Assembly: GCF_050749815.1 (NCBI RefSeq)
Contig: NZ_CP192735.1
Coordinates: forward strand, 2,852,001-2,916,000
Length of the DNA stretch: 64,000 nucleotides
Origin: Dyella_A sp050749815
Lineage (GTDB): Bacteria; Pseudomonadota; Gammaproteobacteria; Xanthomonadales; Rhodanobacteraceae
Direction: 5' to 3'
In this document: piece by piece, positions 1 to 8,387 of the stretch
Layout of the letters: each line of letters opens with the position of its first letter
How positions within the stretch are numbered: the first letter of the stretch is position 1
Notes under the pieces: model-generated
Seen by the model: the letters and a program-made list of their open reading frames with translations, nothing else
Database searches by the model: none
What the model was told of the DNA's origin: nothing
Program-made: the position numbers and the translations under genes

Positions 1-71
1 ATGCGGGCAGTCGAGGCCGCCTGATCACCCGCGACCGCGCAGCGGCATAGTGTCGCAAGGATTCTTGCGAA

Positions 72-713
72 TCAGCCCGCGCGCGGCTGCCGCAGCAGTT
101 CGAGCACGCGTGCGCGCGCCTCGTCGACGCCGGTCGGCGCGCTGGAAGAAAACCCCTGCACGGTGGCCTGGCGCCCCTCGTTGACGAACTGCCGGCGCAT
201 CGCCGCCACCGTCTGCATCGCCTGGCTGCGCGAGAGTTTGTCGGCCTTGGTCAGCAGCAGGTGGCAGGGCAGCGCGGTGGCGAAGCAGAAGTCCAGCATC
301 ATCCGGTCGAACTCCTTCAGCGGATGACGGATGTCCGCGATCAGCACCACGCCGCGCAGGCTGCGGCGCTGGTGCAGATAGGCGTCGATCTCGGTCTTCC
401 AGTGTGCGCGCAGATCTTCCGGCACCTTGGCGTAGCCGTAGCCGGGCAGGTCGATCAGGCGCGCATCGAACGGCGCCTCGCCCTCCACCGGCGGCAACGG
501 CGGCAGCGAAAACGCCACCATCTGCTGGGTGCGACCCGGCGTCTTGGAAGTGCGCGCCAGACCACGATGGCCGGTGAGCGCGTTCAGCGCACTGGACTTG
601 CCGGCGTTGGAGCGGCCGGCGAACGCCACCTCCGCTCCCTGGTCGGCGGGCAGCTGGCTGATGCGATGGGCAGCGAGCACGAACTGCGCGCCCTGGAGCG
701 GATTGGAAGACAT
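72..713 (-). CDS. engB: Ribosome biogenesis GTP-binding protein EngB (YihA/YsxC)
   Basis: This is a cytoplasmic TrmE-Era-EngA-EngB-type GTPase, known in other bacteria to assist assembly of the large ribosomal subunit. All G motifs are readable in the 213 residues: G1 GRSNAGKSS near residue 33, the threonine-containing G2 in SKTPGRTQ, G3 DLPGYGY, G4 TKAD and G5 SSS. Length is normal for the family (about 200-215). The ATG at 713 follows a short divergent spacer shared with the cytochrome c4 gene. The order engB, cytochrome c4, dsbA is also found in Pseudomonas, which supports the call. I see nothing truncated. Confidence 0.97.
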   Translation of the reverse strand: MSSNPLQGAQFVLAAHRISQLPADQGAEVAFAGRSNAGKSSALNALTGHRGLARTSKTPGRTQQMVAFSLPPLPPVEGEAPFDARLIDLPGYGYAKVPEDLRAHWKTEIDAYLHQRRSLRGVVLIADIRHPLKEFDRMMLDFCFATALPCHLLLTKADKLSRSQAMQTVAAMRRQFVNEGRQATVQGFSSSAPTGVDEARARVLELLRQPRAG

Positions 714-825
714 GGGAATGGTTTGACCGGTCAGGGTGGCACGGCGATAATTCTGCGGTTTCTGCCCAAGGCAAGCCGCGCGGCGGCTTCACGGCAGTAT
801 CTGCAGTCTTTCAGGAGACAAGTGT

Positions 826-1617
826 ATGAGTTTTCGGCCCGCCGATTTTCGGCACGCTGTGCTTGGGGCGGCTGTCGCCCTCACCTTCGCGCTGTCCGCC
901 GGCGCGGTGATGGCCCAGGACGCCAAGCCCGCCGCTGCTTCCAGCGCGGCGCCGGCAGCGGCCGGCAGCGCAGCGGCGCCTGCGGCAGCAGCGCCCGCCG
1001 AAGCGGCGACTGCGGCGACTGCGGCGGTCAAGCCCGGTGATGCCACCGCCGGCCAGGGCAAGGCGGCCGTGTGCGGTGCCTGCCACGGCATCGACGGCAA
1101 CTCGGCCGATCCGCAGTATCCGAAGCTCGCCGGCCAGCACGAGGCGTACATCGCCCGCCAGCTGACCAACTTCAAGGCCGCCAAGCGGCAGAACCCGATC
1201 ATGCTCGGCATGGCCTCCCCGCTGTCCGAGCAGGACATGCACGACATCGGCGCCTACTTCGCCACCAAGGTGTCGCGTCCGGGCGTCGCCGACGAGGCGC
1301 TGGTCGAGCACGGCCAGAAGCTCTACCGCGAGGGCGACGTGGAGCGCGGCATTCCGGCCTGCATGGCCTGTCACCTCACCGACGGCCGCGGCAATCCGGG
1401 CGCGATCTACCCGCAGCTCGCCGGCCAGCACGCGCAGTACATCGAGGCCACGCTGAAGTCCTGGCACGATGGCACCGTGTGGGGCGACGACGCCCACGCG
1501 CAGATCATGCCGGCGATCGCCAAGAAGCTCGATGCCAAGGACATCACCGCGCTGGCCAGCTACATCGAGGGCCTGCACTCGGCCGACAGCGGCGACACCG
1601 CTACCGCGGCGCCCTGA
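826..1617 (+). CDS. Diheme cytochrome c4, periplasmic
   Basis: Diheme c-type cytochrome of the cytochrome c4 family, an electron carrier to terminal oxidases. A Sec signal peptide covers residues 1-30, ending AVMA. Two heme-attachment sites are present: CGACH at 83-87 and CMACH at 179-183, each starting a homologous half of about 95 residues with the repeated YPKLAGQH / YPQLAGQH motif. A run of some 45 Ala/Pro-rich residues separates the signal peptide from the first heme domain, which is longer than usual. An AGGAG ribosome binding site (813-817) supports this start. A hairpin terminator follows the stop. The aa3 oxidase genes at 52-55 kb are a plausible electron acceptor (inference). Confidence 0.95.
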   Translation: MSFRPADFRHAVLGAAVALTFALSAGAVMAQDAKPAAASSAAPAAAGSAAAPAAAAPAEAATAATAAVKPGDATAGQGKAAVCGACHGIDGNSADPQYPKLAGQHEAYIARQLTNFKAAKRQNPIMLGMASPLSEQDMHDIGAYFATKVSRPGVADEALVEHGQKLYREGDVERGIPACMACHLTDGRGNPGAIYPQLAGQHAQYIEATLKSWHDGTVWGDDAHAQIMPAIAKKLDAKDITALASYIEGLHSADSGDTATAAP

Positions 1618-1626
1618 TCGACCCAC

Positions 1627-1657
1627 ACGCCGACCTCCGGGTCGGCGTTGTCGTTTT
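1627..1657 (+). terminator. Intrinsic terminator after cytochrome c4
   Basis: A perfect 9-bp stem (ACGCCGACC / GGTCGGCGT) with a TCCG loop is followed by TGTCGTTTT. It lies 10 bases after the cytochrome c4 stop and before the first dsbA gene, so the two may be separate transcription units. Confidence 0.75.
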
Positions 1658-1705
1658 ACCCTGTGCGTTCGTAACTCCCGCTGTCGACACCCCAAGGACA
1701 TCCCC

Positions 1706-2593
1706 ATGCTGAAGCGCCTGCCGATCCTGTGTTTCGCCCTGCTCGCCCTCACCGCGTGCAGCCACGACAGCAACAGCCCGGCGCCGACCGCTTCCGCTCC
1801 CTCGTCCACCGCGAGCGCGCCCGCGCAGGCTCCGGCCGCCGCACCGGCCGCCGCCAGCACGGCCGCTGCGGCGACCACCAGCGCGGCACCGGCATCGACG
1901 GCCGCCACGCCGGCGACCGCGATCACCACGGCTGCGGCAGCGGCGCCCGCCGATGTGCCCGCCTTCGTCGAGGATCCGAAATGGGTCGAGGGCAAGAACT
2001 ACTTCCGCATCGAGCCGGCGCAGCCGAAGGTGTCCAACACCGACAAGGTTGAGGTGGCCGAGGTGTTCTCCTACGCCTGCCCCTCGTGTAACGCTTTCCA
2101 CCCGATGGTCGACCAGTTGGCGAAGACCCTGCCGTCGTATGCGGTGATGGCCTACCTGCCGGTGTCGTTCATGCCGCAGGAAAACTTCCCGATGTTCCAG
2201 CGTGCCTACCTCACCGCGCAGGCGCTGGGCGTGGCCGAGAAGGCCAACGACGCGATGTATGACGCGGTGTGGAAGAGCAAGGAGCTGAGCTCCGAGCGCG
2301 CCGACGGCCAGGGCCTGAAGCCGATGTCCGACCTGCCCAAGCTCGAGGATGCGGCCAAGGTCTACGCCAAGTTCGGCGCCGATCCGAAGGAGTTCGTGGC
2401 GGTCGCCAACTCCTTCAGCATCAACACCCAGGTCAAGCGCGCCGACCAGCTGGTGAAGGCCTATGGCGTGGAAGGCACGCCGACCATCGTGATCGACGGC
2501 AAATACCGCATCGACCTGCGCGCAGCCGGCGGTTATGCGCAGATGGTGGAGCTCGCCAAGTACCTTGCGGCCAAGGAAGCCGCCGGCAAGTAA
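1706..2593 (+). CDS. Thiol:disulfide interchange protein DsbA/DsbL-type, lipoprotein with long linker
   Basis: Thioredoxin-fold oxidase that introduces disulfides in periplasmic proteins. The 295-residue product begins with a lipoprotein signal (LTAC, Cys18) and a linker of roughly 75 residues made almost only of Ala, Pro, Ser and Thr. The DsbA domain follows, with active site CPSC at 125-128 (E. coli DsbA has CPHC) and the cis-proline loop GTPTIVIDG. The ATG at 1706 is chosen over upstream in-frame codons because it is preceded by AAGGAC and starts a proper lipoprotein signal. A second dsbA paralog follows 72 bp downstream. Membrane anchoring by lipidation is inferred from the lipobox. Confidence 0.92.
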   Translation: MLKRLPILCFALLALTACSHDSNSPAPTASAPSSTASAPAQAPAAAPAAASTAAAATTSAAPASTAATPATAITTAAAAAPADVPAFVEDPKWVEGKNYFRIEPAQPKVSNTDKVEVAEVFSYACPSCNAFHPMVDQLAKTLPSYAVMAYLPVSFMPQENFPMFQRAYLTAQALGVAEKANDAMYDAVWKSKELSSERADGQGLKPMSDLPKLEDAAKVYAKFGADPKEFVAVANSFSINTQVKRADQLVKAYGVEGTPTIVIDGKYRIDLRAAGGYAQMVELAKYLAAKEAAGK

Positions 2594-2665
2594 ACGTCGC
2601 CGGCGGCACCTTTGCCGCCCGCCGCGGTCTTGCCTTTTCGCCCTCATCCGCTCCGGAGTCGATCC

Positions 2666-3322
2666 ATGCTGAAGCACCTCTCCCGCCTGCGCCTGTTCGC
2701 CCTGCTCGGCGGGCTCCTGCTTGCCACCGCATGCACCGCCGGTACCGGCAACGATGCGACCGCGCCGTACACCGAGGGCACCGATTACGTCACCCTGCCC
2801 GGCCCGGCCCAGCGCTACAGCGCCGAGGGCAAGGTGGAAGTGGTCGAGGTGTTCTCCTACGGCTGCATCCACTGTGCACATTTCGCGCCCATCGCCGAGA
2901 AGCTGCGCGCCGCGCTGCCCAAGGGCGTGGTGTTCAAGCTGGTGCCGGCGCCGTTCAGCGCCGAGTGGCTGCCGTTCGCCCGCGCCTACTACGCGGCGAA
3001 GAAGCTCGGTGTGGTCGACCGCACGCACCTGGAGCTGTTCAAGGAGAAGTTCGAGCAGAACTATCCGCTCAACACGCTCGACGAGCTGGCCGATTTCTAC
3101 GCCCGCCAGGGCGTGGATCGCGCCGAGTTCATGCGCATCGCCACGTCGGACGCGGTCACCGCGCAGATGAAGAGCGACCTGGCGCTGATCCAGAAGTGGG
3201 GCGTCACCGGCACGCCGACGATCGTGGTGGACGGCAAGTACCGCAGCGGCGAAGTGCACACGTTCGACCAGCTCTCCGCGATGACCCAGTGGCTGGCCAA
3301 GCGCGAGCTGGCCGGCAAGTAA
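2666..3322 (+). CDS. Thiol:disulfide interchange protein DsbA-type, second paralog (lipoprotein)
   Basis: Second DsbA-like thioredoxin-fold protein, 218 residues. It has a lipobox ending ATAC with Cys23, then almost no linker, in contrast to the preceding paralog. The active site is CIHC at 67-70, and the cis-proline loop is GTPTIVVDG. The start at 2666 is preceded by GGAG (2654-2657). The two proteins share the VEVFSYxC context, so they probably arose by duplication, but the active-site dipeptides differ (PS versus IH). That normally changes redox potential and could mean a division of labour (inference). Same strand and close spacing suggest co-transcription. Confidence 0.92.
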   Translation: MLKHLSRLRLFALLGGLLLATACTAGTGNDATAPYTEGTDYVTLPGPAQRYSAEGKVEVVEVFSYGCIHCAHFAPIAEKLRAALPKGVVFKLVPAPFSAEWLPFARAYYAAKKLGVVDRTHLELFKEKFEQNYPLNTLDELADFYARQGVDRAEFMRIATSDAVTAQMKSDLALIQKWGVTGTPTIVVDGKYRSGEVHTFDQLSAMTQWLAKRELAGK

Positions 3323-3419
3323 GGCCGGCCAAGGCAGCGGCCAGTGCGGCTGTCGCGGCGTTCACGCGCCGCGCGGCATGCTGGGCGCTCCCGTTTCAGC
3401 TCCTTCGCCGCCTGAGCCC

Positions 3420-4232
3420 ATGAGCCGCGCCGCCCCCGCCCCTGCCAACGTTCCCGAGCGCCGCCTGCGGCTGCTCAGCTGCAACATCCTGGCCGGCGGC
3501 AGCGTGCAGCGTTACCACGAGTACGTCACGCGCAGCCTGCACGGCGTGCTGCCCGGGCGCAGCAAGATGGACAACCTCGACCGCCTCGCCGAACTGCTGC
3601 CGCAGTTCGACGTGGTCGGCCTGCAGGAAGCCGATGCCGGCAGCCTGCGCTCGGGCTTTCTCAACCAGACGCGCTACCTCGCCGAAACCGCGGGCATGCC
3701 GTTCTGGAGCCACCAGCCGAACCGGCCGATGGCGCGGCTGGCGCACTCGGCCAACGGCCTGATCAGCCGCCTGGAGCCGCACAGCGTGCTCGATTACCCG
3801 CTGCCCAGCCGCATCCCCGGTCGCGGCGCGATGCTGGCGCGTTTCGGCGAGGGCGACGACGCGCTAGCGGTGATGATCGCCCACCTTTCGCTCAGCGCAC
3901 CGGCGCGCGCCAAGCAGCTGGCCTTCATCGGCGAGGTGCTGGCGGATTTTCCGCATGCCGTGCTGATGGGCGACCTCAACACCGAGGCGCACAGCAGCGA
4001 GATGCGCCACCTGTTCGCCAAATGCCGGCTGCAACCGCCGGACCAGCCCACGCCCACCTTCCCCAGCTGGAAGCCGCGGCGCGCGCTGGACCACATCCTC
4101 ACTTCGGCCGATATCCAGCTGGACAAGGTGTGGACGCTGCCGCAGGCGTTCTCCGACCATCTGCCGCTGGCCGCCGAGATCCGCATGCCGGCGCACGTGG
4201 CGCCGCGCCTGCACAAGGTGCACCGTCGATGA
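3420..4232 (+). CDS. Endonuclease/exonuclease/phosphatase-family protein
   Basis: Member of the EEP (DNase I-like) metallohydrolase superfamily, about 270 residues, with no signal peptide. Recognisable motifs in order: LLSCNILAGG at the N-terminus, GLQEAD with the metal-binding Glu, GDLNTEA with the catalytic Asp/Asn, and SDHLPLAAEI with the terminal Asp-His pair. The substrate cannot be told from sequence; members act on DNA, phospholipids or phosphoinositides. The same gene follows dsbA in Pseudomonas. The start is uncertain: ATG 3420 is given, but an in-frame ATG at 3378 is possible and neither has a strong ribosome binding site. The stop overlaps the next start (ATGA). Confidence 0.85.
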   Translation: MSRAAPAPANVPERRLRLLSCNILAGGSVQRYHEYVTRSLHGVLPGRSKMDNLDRLAELLPQFDVVGLQEADAGSLRSGFLNQTRYLAETAGMPFWSHQPNRPMARLAHSANGLISRLEPHSVLDYPLPSRIPGRGAMLARFGEGDDALAVMIAHLSLSAPARAKQLAFIGEVLADFPHAVLMGDLNTEAHSSEMRHLFAKCRLQPPDQPTPTFPSWKPRRALDHILTSADIQLDKVWTLPQAFSDHLPLAAEIRMPAHVAPRLHKVHRR

Positions 4233-4639
4233 GCGAGCGGCGCCGTGGCGCATTGGTGCTGGCGTGGGCCGGCGTGCTGCTCGCCGGCGCGCTGGCGGCT
4301 TGGCTGCGCTACCAGCTGGTAGAGCCGCCGGCCCTGGCCGAGCGCTGTGCCGCGGCGATCGACCCGCCTGCCTGGTGCGCGTTGCGCACGCGGGTGGTCG
4401 AGGGCTTCCTCAACAACAGCTTCGGCTATCTCGCGCTCGCCGCCACCGCACTCGCCTGGCTGCGCCAGCGGCTGTGGACGGCTTGGCTGGCCGCGGCGCT
4501 CGGCGCGTTCGCGCTGGAGCTGTACTGCTACCAGTCCGGTGCGCTGGCGCTACTGGCCGGTGCCGTGCTGCTGGTGCGCGACGCGACGCGGCGGGAGCAG
4601 CACGGCCGCGCCGAGCAGCACGCTCAGCCCCAGCCATAG
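4229..4639 (+). CDS. Small integral membrane protein of unknown function
   Basis: A 136-residue protein whose ATG overlaps the stop of the phosphodiesterase-like gene (ATGA), so translation is probably coupled. Three or four hydrophobic segments are visible: residues 9-24, about 57-72, 78-95 and 98-112, with a polar, Gln/His-rich C-terminus. Two cysteines lie in the first external loop region (AERC and PAWC), possibly a disulfide. I do not recognise a family. Its last 90 bases overlap the end of the convergent GH17 gene on the other strand. Confidence 0.65.
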   Translation: MSERRRGALVLAWAGVLLAGALAAWLRYQLVEPPALAERCAAAIDPPAWCALRTRVVEGFLNNSFGYLALAATALAWLRQRLWTAWLAAALGAFALELYCYQSGALALLAGAVLLVRDATRREQHGRAEQHAQPQP

Positions 4640-6139
4640 CCACGCCACCGGGTTGATGCCCCGCTCCTGTATCAGCACCAGCGCGGCGAGCAGGATGATC
4701 GCCACCGCGAGAAGCACATCCTCGCGTCGCCGTGCCCCGGCCACGCCGATCCCGGCCAGCGCCACCAGCGCATAGCCCACAGCGGGCAACGCGAACAGGC
4801 CCAGCGGGAAATCGCGATAGCGTCCGTCGAACACCAGCAGCAAGCCGTAATAGGCCAGCGCGAACAGCCAGGCAAAGCGCCACGAGCGCGACGGCGGCGC
4901 CACGTCGACGCGCTGCATCGCCGCCGCCAGCGCCCGCGAGAGCACCAGCGCGGTGACCAGCGCGGCCGCACAGGCGGCACCGCTGAGCAGCCATTCCCAC
5001 CACGGGCCGCAGGCGTACAGCATCTGCCGCACCTGCCATGCCAGCGCCGCACCGCTGGCGATGCCGGCCAACCCCAGTGCGGCGGCGGCACGGGCGCCGC
5101 GCGGTCGCCCGAGCAGCACGAACAACCCGCTGCCCAGCGCCGCGGCCAGCCAGCCCAGCCACCAGCGCGGCACTTCGGTCACCGGCCCCTGCATGGGAAA
5201 TTTCGGCTGCGCCTGCGCATCGAAGATGCCCCAGTAGCCACCCACCGTGCCCTCCTGCGCGCGCTTCCAACCCTGGTCGAAGGCCTCGATCACGTTGTAC
5301 GGCATTTGCACGGTGGCGGCGTAGCGCAGGAATTCGCGCAGGTAGCGCGCCTCGTTCACCACGCTCGCGGTGGCGCCCTGGCGCGGGCGTCCCGCGCTGG
5401 GCCAGCCGGTCTCGCCGATCATCACCGGCTTGCCAGGAAACGCCGCGCGCACCCGCGCATAGACATCGGCCACGTGCTGCACGGCACGCCCGGGCGGCAC
5501 CGGATCGTCCTCCCAGTACGGCAGCACGTGCACGGTGACGTAGTCGACCGACCCGGCCAGTTCCGGGTGACGCAGCCAGAACTCCCACACGTCGGCATAG
5601 GTGATCGGCACCGTCGGCGGCAGCACCGCGCGCGCCTGGCGCAGGTAGCCGGCCAGCGCCGCGGGCGACTGCTCGCCACGCAGCAACACCTCGTTGCCCA
5701 CGACCACGCCGCGCAGCACCTGTGGATGCGCCCGCGCGGTGGCCGCGGCCAGCGCGATCTCGCGCGCGTTCGCGGCCGCGTCACGACCGATCCACACGCC
5801 CATCAACACCTTCATGCCGTAGCGTCCGGCGATCGCCGGCACGGCATCCAGCCCCTGCCCCTGCGAATAGGTGCGCACGCAGTCGAAGCGGCGCGACAGC
5901 GCCTTGAGATCGGCGTCGATCTGCGGCGGCGAGATGAAGGTGGCCGGATCGTACGGCGTCTGTCCTTCGTGGCGGTACGGCGCGTAGGACACGCAGGCGA
6001 TGCGCACCGAAGGCGCGTCGGGCAGGTCGACCGGTCGCCCCGCCGCCCACCACCAGGACAGCCCTGCGAACGCGGCGAGCAACAGTCCCAGCCACACCGG
6101 CCAAGGCGATCGCGTGGTGGGCGTGGACGCAGGCGTCAT
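4550..6139 (-). CDS. Membrane-anchored glycoside hydrolase family 17 (beta-1,3-glucanase-like)
   Basis: A 529-residue protein with one N-terminal membrane anchor (about residues 15-33), a GH17 catalytic domain to about residue 310, and a C-terminal half with several hydrophobic helices. GH17 hallmarks are the acid/base Glu150 in VGNEVLL and the nucleophile Glu243 in IGETGWPS, plus SYAPYRHEGQTP near the start of the domain, typical of bacterial members. Family members cleave beta-1,3-glucans; in bacteria with glucan-synthesis genes they remodel cyclic or linear glucans, but no synthase is in this window. The catalytic domain is predicted to be periplasmic. The 3' end overlaps a convergent gene by 90 bp. 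Confidence 0.88.
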   Translation of the reverse strand: MTPASTPTTRSPWPVWLGLLLAAFAGLSWWWAAGRPVDLPDAPSVRIACVSYAPYRHEGQTPYDPATFISPPQIDADLKALSRRFDCVRTYSQGQGLDAVPAIAGRYGMKVLMGVWIGRDAAANAREIALAAATARAHPQVLRGVVVGNEVLLRGEQSPAALAGYLRQARAVLPPTVPITYADVWEFWLRHPELAGSVDYVTVHVLPYWEDDPVPPGRAVQHVADVYARVRAAFPGKPVMIGETGWPSAGRPRQGATASVVNEARYLREFLRYAATVQMPYNVIEAFDQGWKRAQEGTVGGYWGIFDAQAQPKFPMQGPVTEVPRWWLGWLAAALGSGLFVLLGRPRGARAAAALGLAGIASGAALAWQVRQMLYACGPWWEWLLSGAACAAALVTALVLSRALAAAMQRVDVAPPSRSWRFAWLFALAYYGLLLVFDGRYRDFPLGLFALPAVGYALVALAGIGVAGARRREDVLLAVAIILLAALVLIQERGINPVAWLWLGLSVLLGAAVLLPPRRVAHQQHGTGQ

Positions 6140-6275
6140 GGGGTTCCCGGGAATGGCGAGCGCGTCAGTCTATCAGCGCGCCGCGGGCCCTCGTCGCACT
6201 GCGACGGCACGCTGGCGGGCCGGCCGTTCAAGGGCCATCCGCTACACTGGCCGCTCAAGCAAGCCAGGAGGCACG

Positions 6276-8360
6276 ATGCCCGTTTTCCGCCCCTCCCCCC
6301 GCCGTCTTTCATCCCCGATTGCGCGCTGTCTCGTCGGCATGGCGATCGTCGCGCTGTCGCTGGTGCGGCCGATGTCGGCTGCCACCGCCGCCGCGACCGA
6401 CGCGCAGCGCGCGGCGTTCAAGCAGGCCTACGCCACCGCGCAGCAGCAGGGCGGCGACGCCTGGCGCGCGCAGGCGCAGGGATTGCACGACTACGTGCTC
6501 TACCCCTACCTCGAAGCGGCCGCGCTGCGGCATGACCTGGCCACGCTCGACCTGGCGCGCGTGCAGGGGTATCTGGCTGCCCATCCCGGCCTGCTTCCCG
6601 CCGACGCCCTGCGCCGCGCGTTCCTCGGCGAGCTGGCGCGGCGACAGGACTGGACCGGCTTCCTCGCGCTCTACCAGGACGGCCTCGGCGACGCGCTCAC
6701 CTGCGATGCGCTGCAGGCACGCATGGCGCAAGGCCAGCCGCTGAACTTCGACCGCGACCTCGCCGCGCTGTGGCAGAAGCCCTCGTTGCCAAGCGCCTGC
6801 GATCCGGTGCAGAGCGCTGCGCATGATGCAGGCCTGCTGACGCCGACGCGGTTGTGGGCGCGTATCGACCGCGCTGTCGCGGCCGGCGCTGGCGGCACCG
6901 TCGCCGCGCTCGCCGCCTGGCTGCCGGTGCGCGACGCGGAGGCGGCGCAACGCCTCGCGCTGGCCCTGCGCGATCCGGCCGAAGCCACGGCGCAGGCCGA
7001 GCACTGGCCGGATACGCCGCATCATCGGCAGGCCGCGGCGATCGCACTGCAGCGGCTGGCGCGGCGGCAATCCAGCGCCGCCGACCAGGCGTGGCTCACC
7101 TTGCGCAAGCGCTTCCACTTCAGCGAGGAGCAGCGCAACGACGTGCTCAACGCGCTAGCGCTGTTCCACGCCACCGATTTCGACGACCACGCGCTGCAGC
7201 GGCTGGCCGAACTGCCGGCCGCGGCGCAGACCGACGCCACGCGCGAGTGGCGGGTGCGCGTGGCGCTGGCCGAGCAGAACTGGCGCGCCGTGCTGAGCGC
7301 GATCGATGCGCTCAGCACCGAGCAGCAGCGCGACGGCGAGTGGCGCTACTTCCGCGCGCGGGCGCTGGCCGAACTGGGCAAGCCGGCGCAGGCGCAGCAA
7401 CAGTACACCGCGCTGGCGAGCGAACCGACCTTCTTCGGCTTTCTCGCCGCCGACCGCGCCGACGCGCCTTACGCGCTGTGCCCGTGGACGCTGGCGCCGG
7501 ACGACGCGCGCGCCCGCTCGCTGCTGGCCGACCTGGGCATGCAGCGGGCGTTTGAGCTGTACGCGGTGGACCTGCCGCGTGAGGCACGACGCGAATGGGT
7601 GCGCGCCCTGCGCGGCAGCGACGAAGCGACCCGGCGCGAGGCCGCCCTGCTCGCCTACCAGCGCGGCTGGTACGACCGCGCCGTGTTCACCTTCTCCAGT
7701 GGCGACGCGCTGCGCCTGTACGAGCAGCGCTTCCCGCTGGCCAGCCAAGACGGCGTGGTGCCGCAGGCGCAGCAGGCCGGCATCGACCCGGCCTGGGCCT
7801 ATGCGATCGCCCGCGCCGAGAGCGCCTGGATGAGCGACGCACATTCCGGCGCCGATGCACGCGGCCTGATGCAGTTGCTGCCGGGCACCGGCGCGCAGGT
7901 CGCGCGCAGCTACGGCCTGCCGTGGGGCGGCGGAGACACGCTGTACGACCCGGTAGTGAACGTGCAGCTGGGCACGCGCTACCTGGCGCAGATGGCGCAG
8001 CGCTACAACGGCGCGCCATGGCTGGCCAGCGCGGCCTACAACGCCGGCCCGATCAAGGTGGACCAATGGCTGGCCGCGCGCGGCACGCTGCCGCCGGACG
8101 TGTTCACCGCCGCCATCCCATACAAGGAGACGCGCGAATACGTGGCGCGGGTGATGGCCTTCAGCGTGATCTACGACTGGCGCCTGTCCGGCAGCGCCGT
8201 GCCGCTGGACAAGCGGCTGACGCCGATCGGCACCATGTACGTTCCACCCGCCGCGGGCACGGTGCGCAAGGCGGTGCGTTGTCCGGCCGATGACGGGGCC
8301 GCGCAGACGGCGCCTGCCGAGCCGGGCACCATTCCGGCCGCGGCGGCCTCCGCCCCTTAG
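6276..8360 (+). CDS. slt: Soluble lytic murein transglycosylase (Slt70-like)
   Basis: Periplasmic lytic transglycosylase that cleaves the MurNAc-GlcNAc bond of peptidoglycan with formation of 1,6-anhydro-MurNAc. The 694-residue product has a signal peptide ending near residue 36, a long alpha-helical superhelical region rich in Ala/Leu/Arg (residues 40 to about 480), and a C-terminal SLT domain. The catalytic Glu515 lies in ARAESAWM, followed by the family motifs GLMQLLPGT and YNAGP. The start ATG at 6276 has an ideal CAGGAGG site four bases upstream. Length is slightly above E. coli Slt70. A proline/alanine-rich tail of about 30 residues follows the domain. Confidence 0.95.
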   Translation: MPVFRPSPRRLSSPIARCLVGMAIVALSLVRPMSAATAAATDAQRAAFKQAYATAQQQGGDAWRAQAQGLHDYVLYPYLEAAALRHDLATLDLARVQGYLAAHPGLLPADALRRAFLGELARRQDWTGFLALYQDGLGDALTCDALQARMAQGQPLNFDRDLAALWQKPSLPSACDPVQSAAHDAGLLTPTRLWARIDRAVAAGAGGTVAALAAWLPVRDAEAAQRLALALRDPAEATAQAEHWPDTPHHRQAAAIALQRLARRQSSAADQAWLTLRKRFHFSEEQRNDVLNALALFHATDFDDHALQRLAELPAAAQTDATREWRVRVALAEQNWRAVLSAIDALSTEQQRDGEWRYFRARALAELGKPAQAQQQYTALASEPTFFGFLAADRADAPYALCPWTLAPDDARARSLLADLGMQRAFELYAVDLPREARREWVRALRGSDEATRREAALLAYQRGWYDRAVFTFSSGDALRLYEQRFPLASQDGVVPQAQQAGIDPAWAYAIARAESAWMSDAHSGADARGLMQLLPGTGAQVARSYGLPWGGGDTLYDPVVNVQLGTRYLAQMAQRYNGAPWLASAAYNAGPIKVDQWLAARGTLPPDVFTAAIPYKETREYVARVMAFSVIYDWRLSGSAVPLDKRLTPIGTMYVPPAAGTVRKAVRCPADDGAAQTAPAEPGTIPAAAASAP

Positions 8361-8387
8361 ATTCCAAACCGCGCGAGATCGATCACC

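Noticed and set aside
1..24. A short open frame ending in TGA at the left window edge
   Set aside because: Only seven codons are inside the window; they could be the end of an upstream gene but nothing identifies one.
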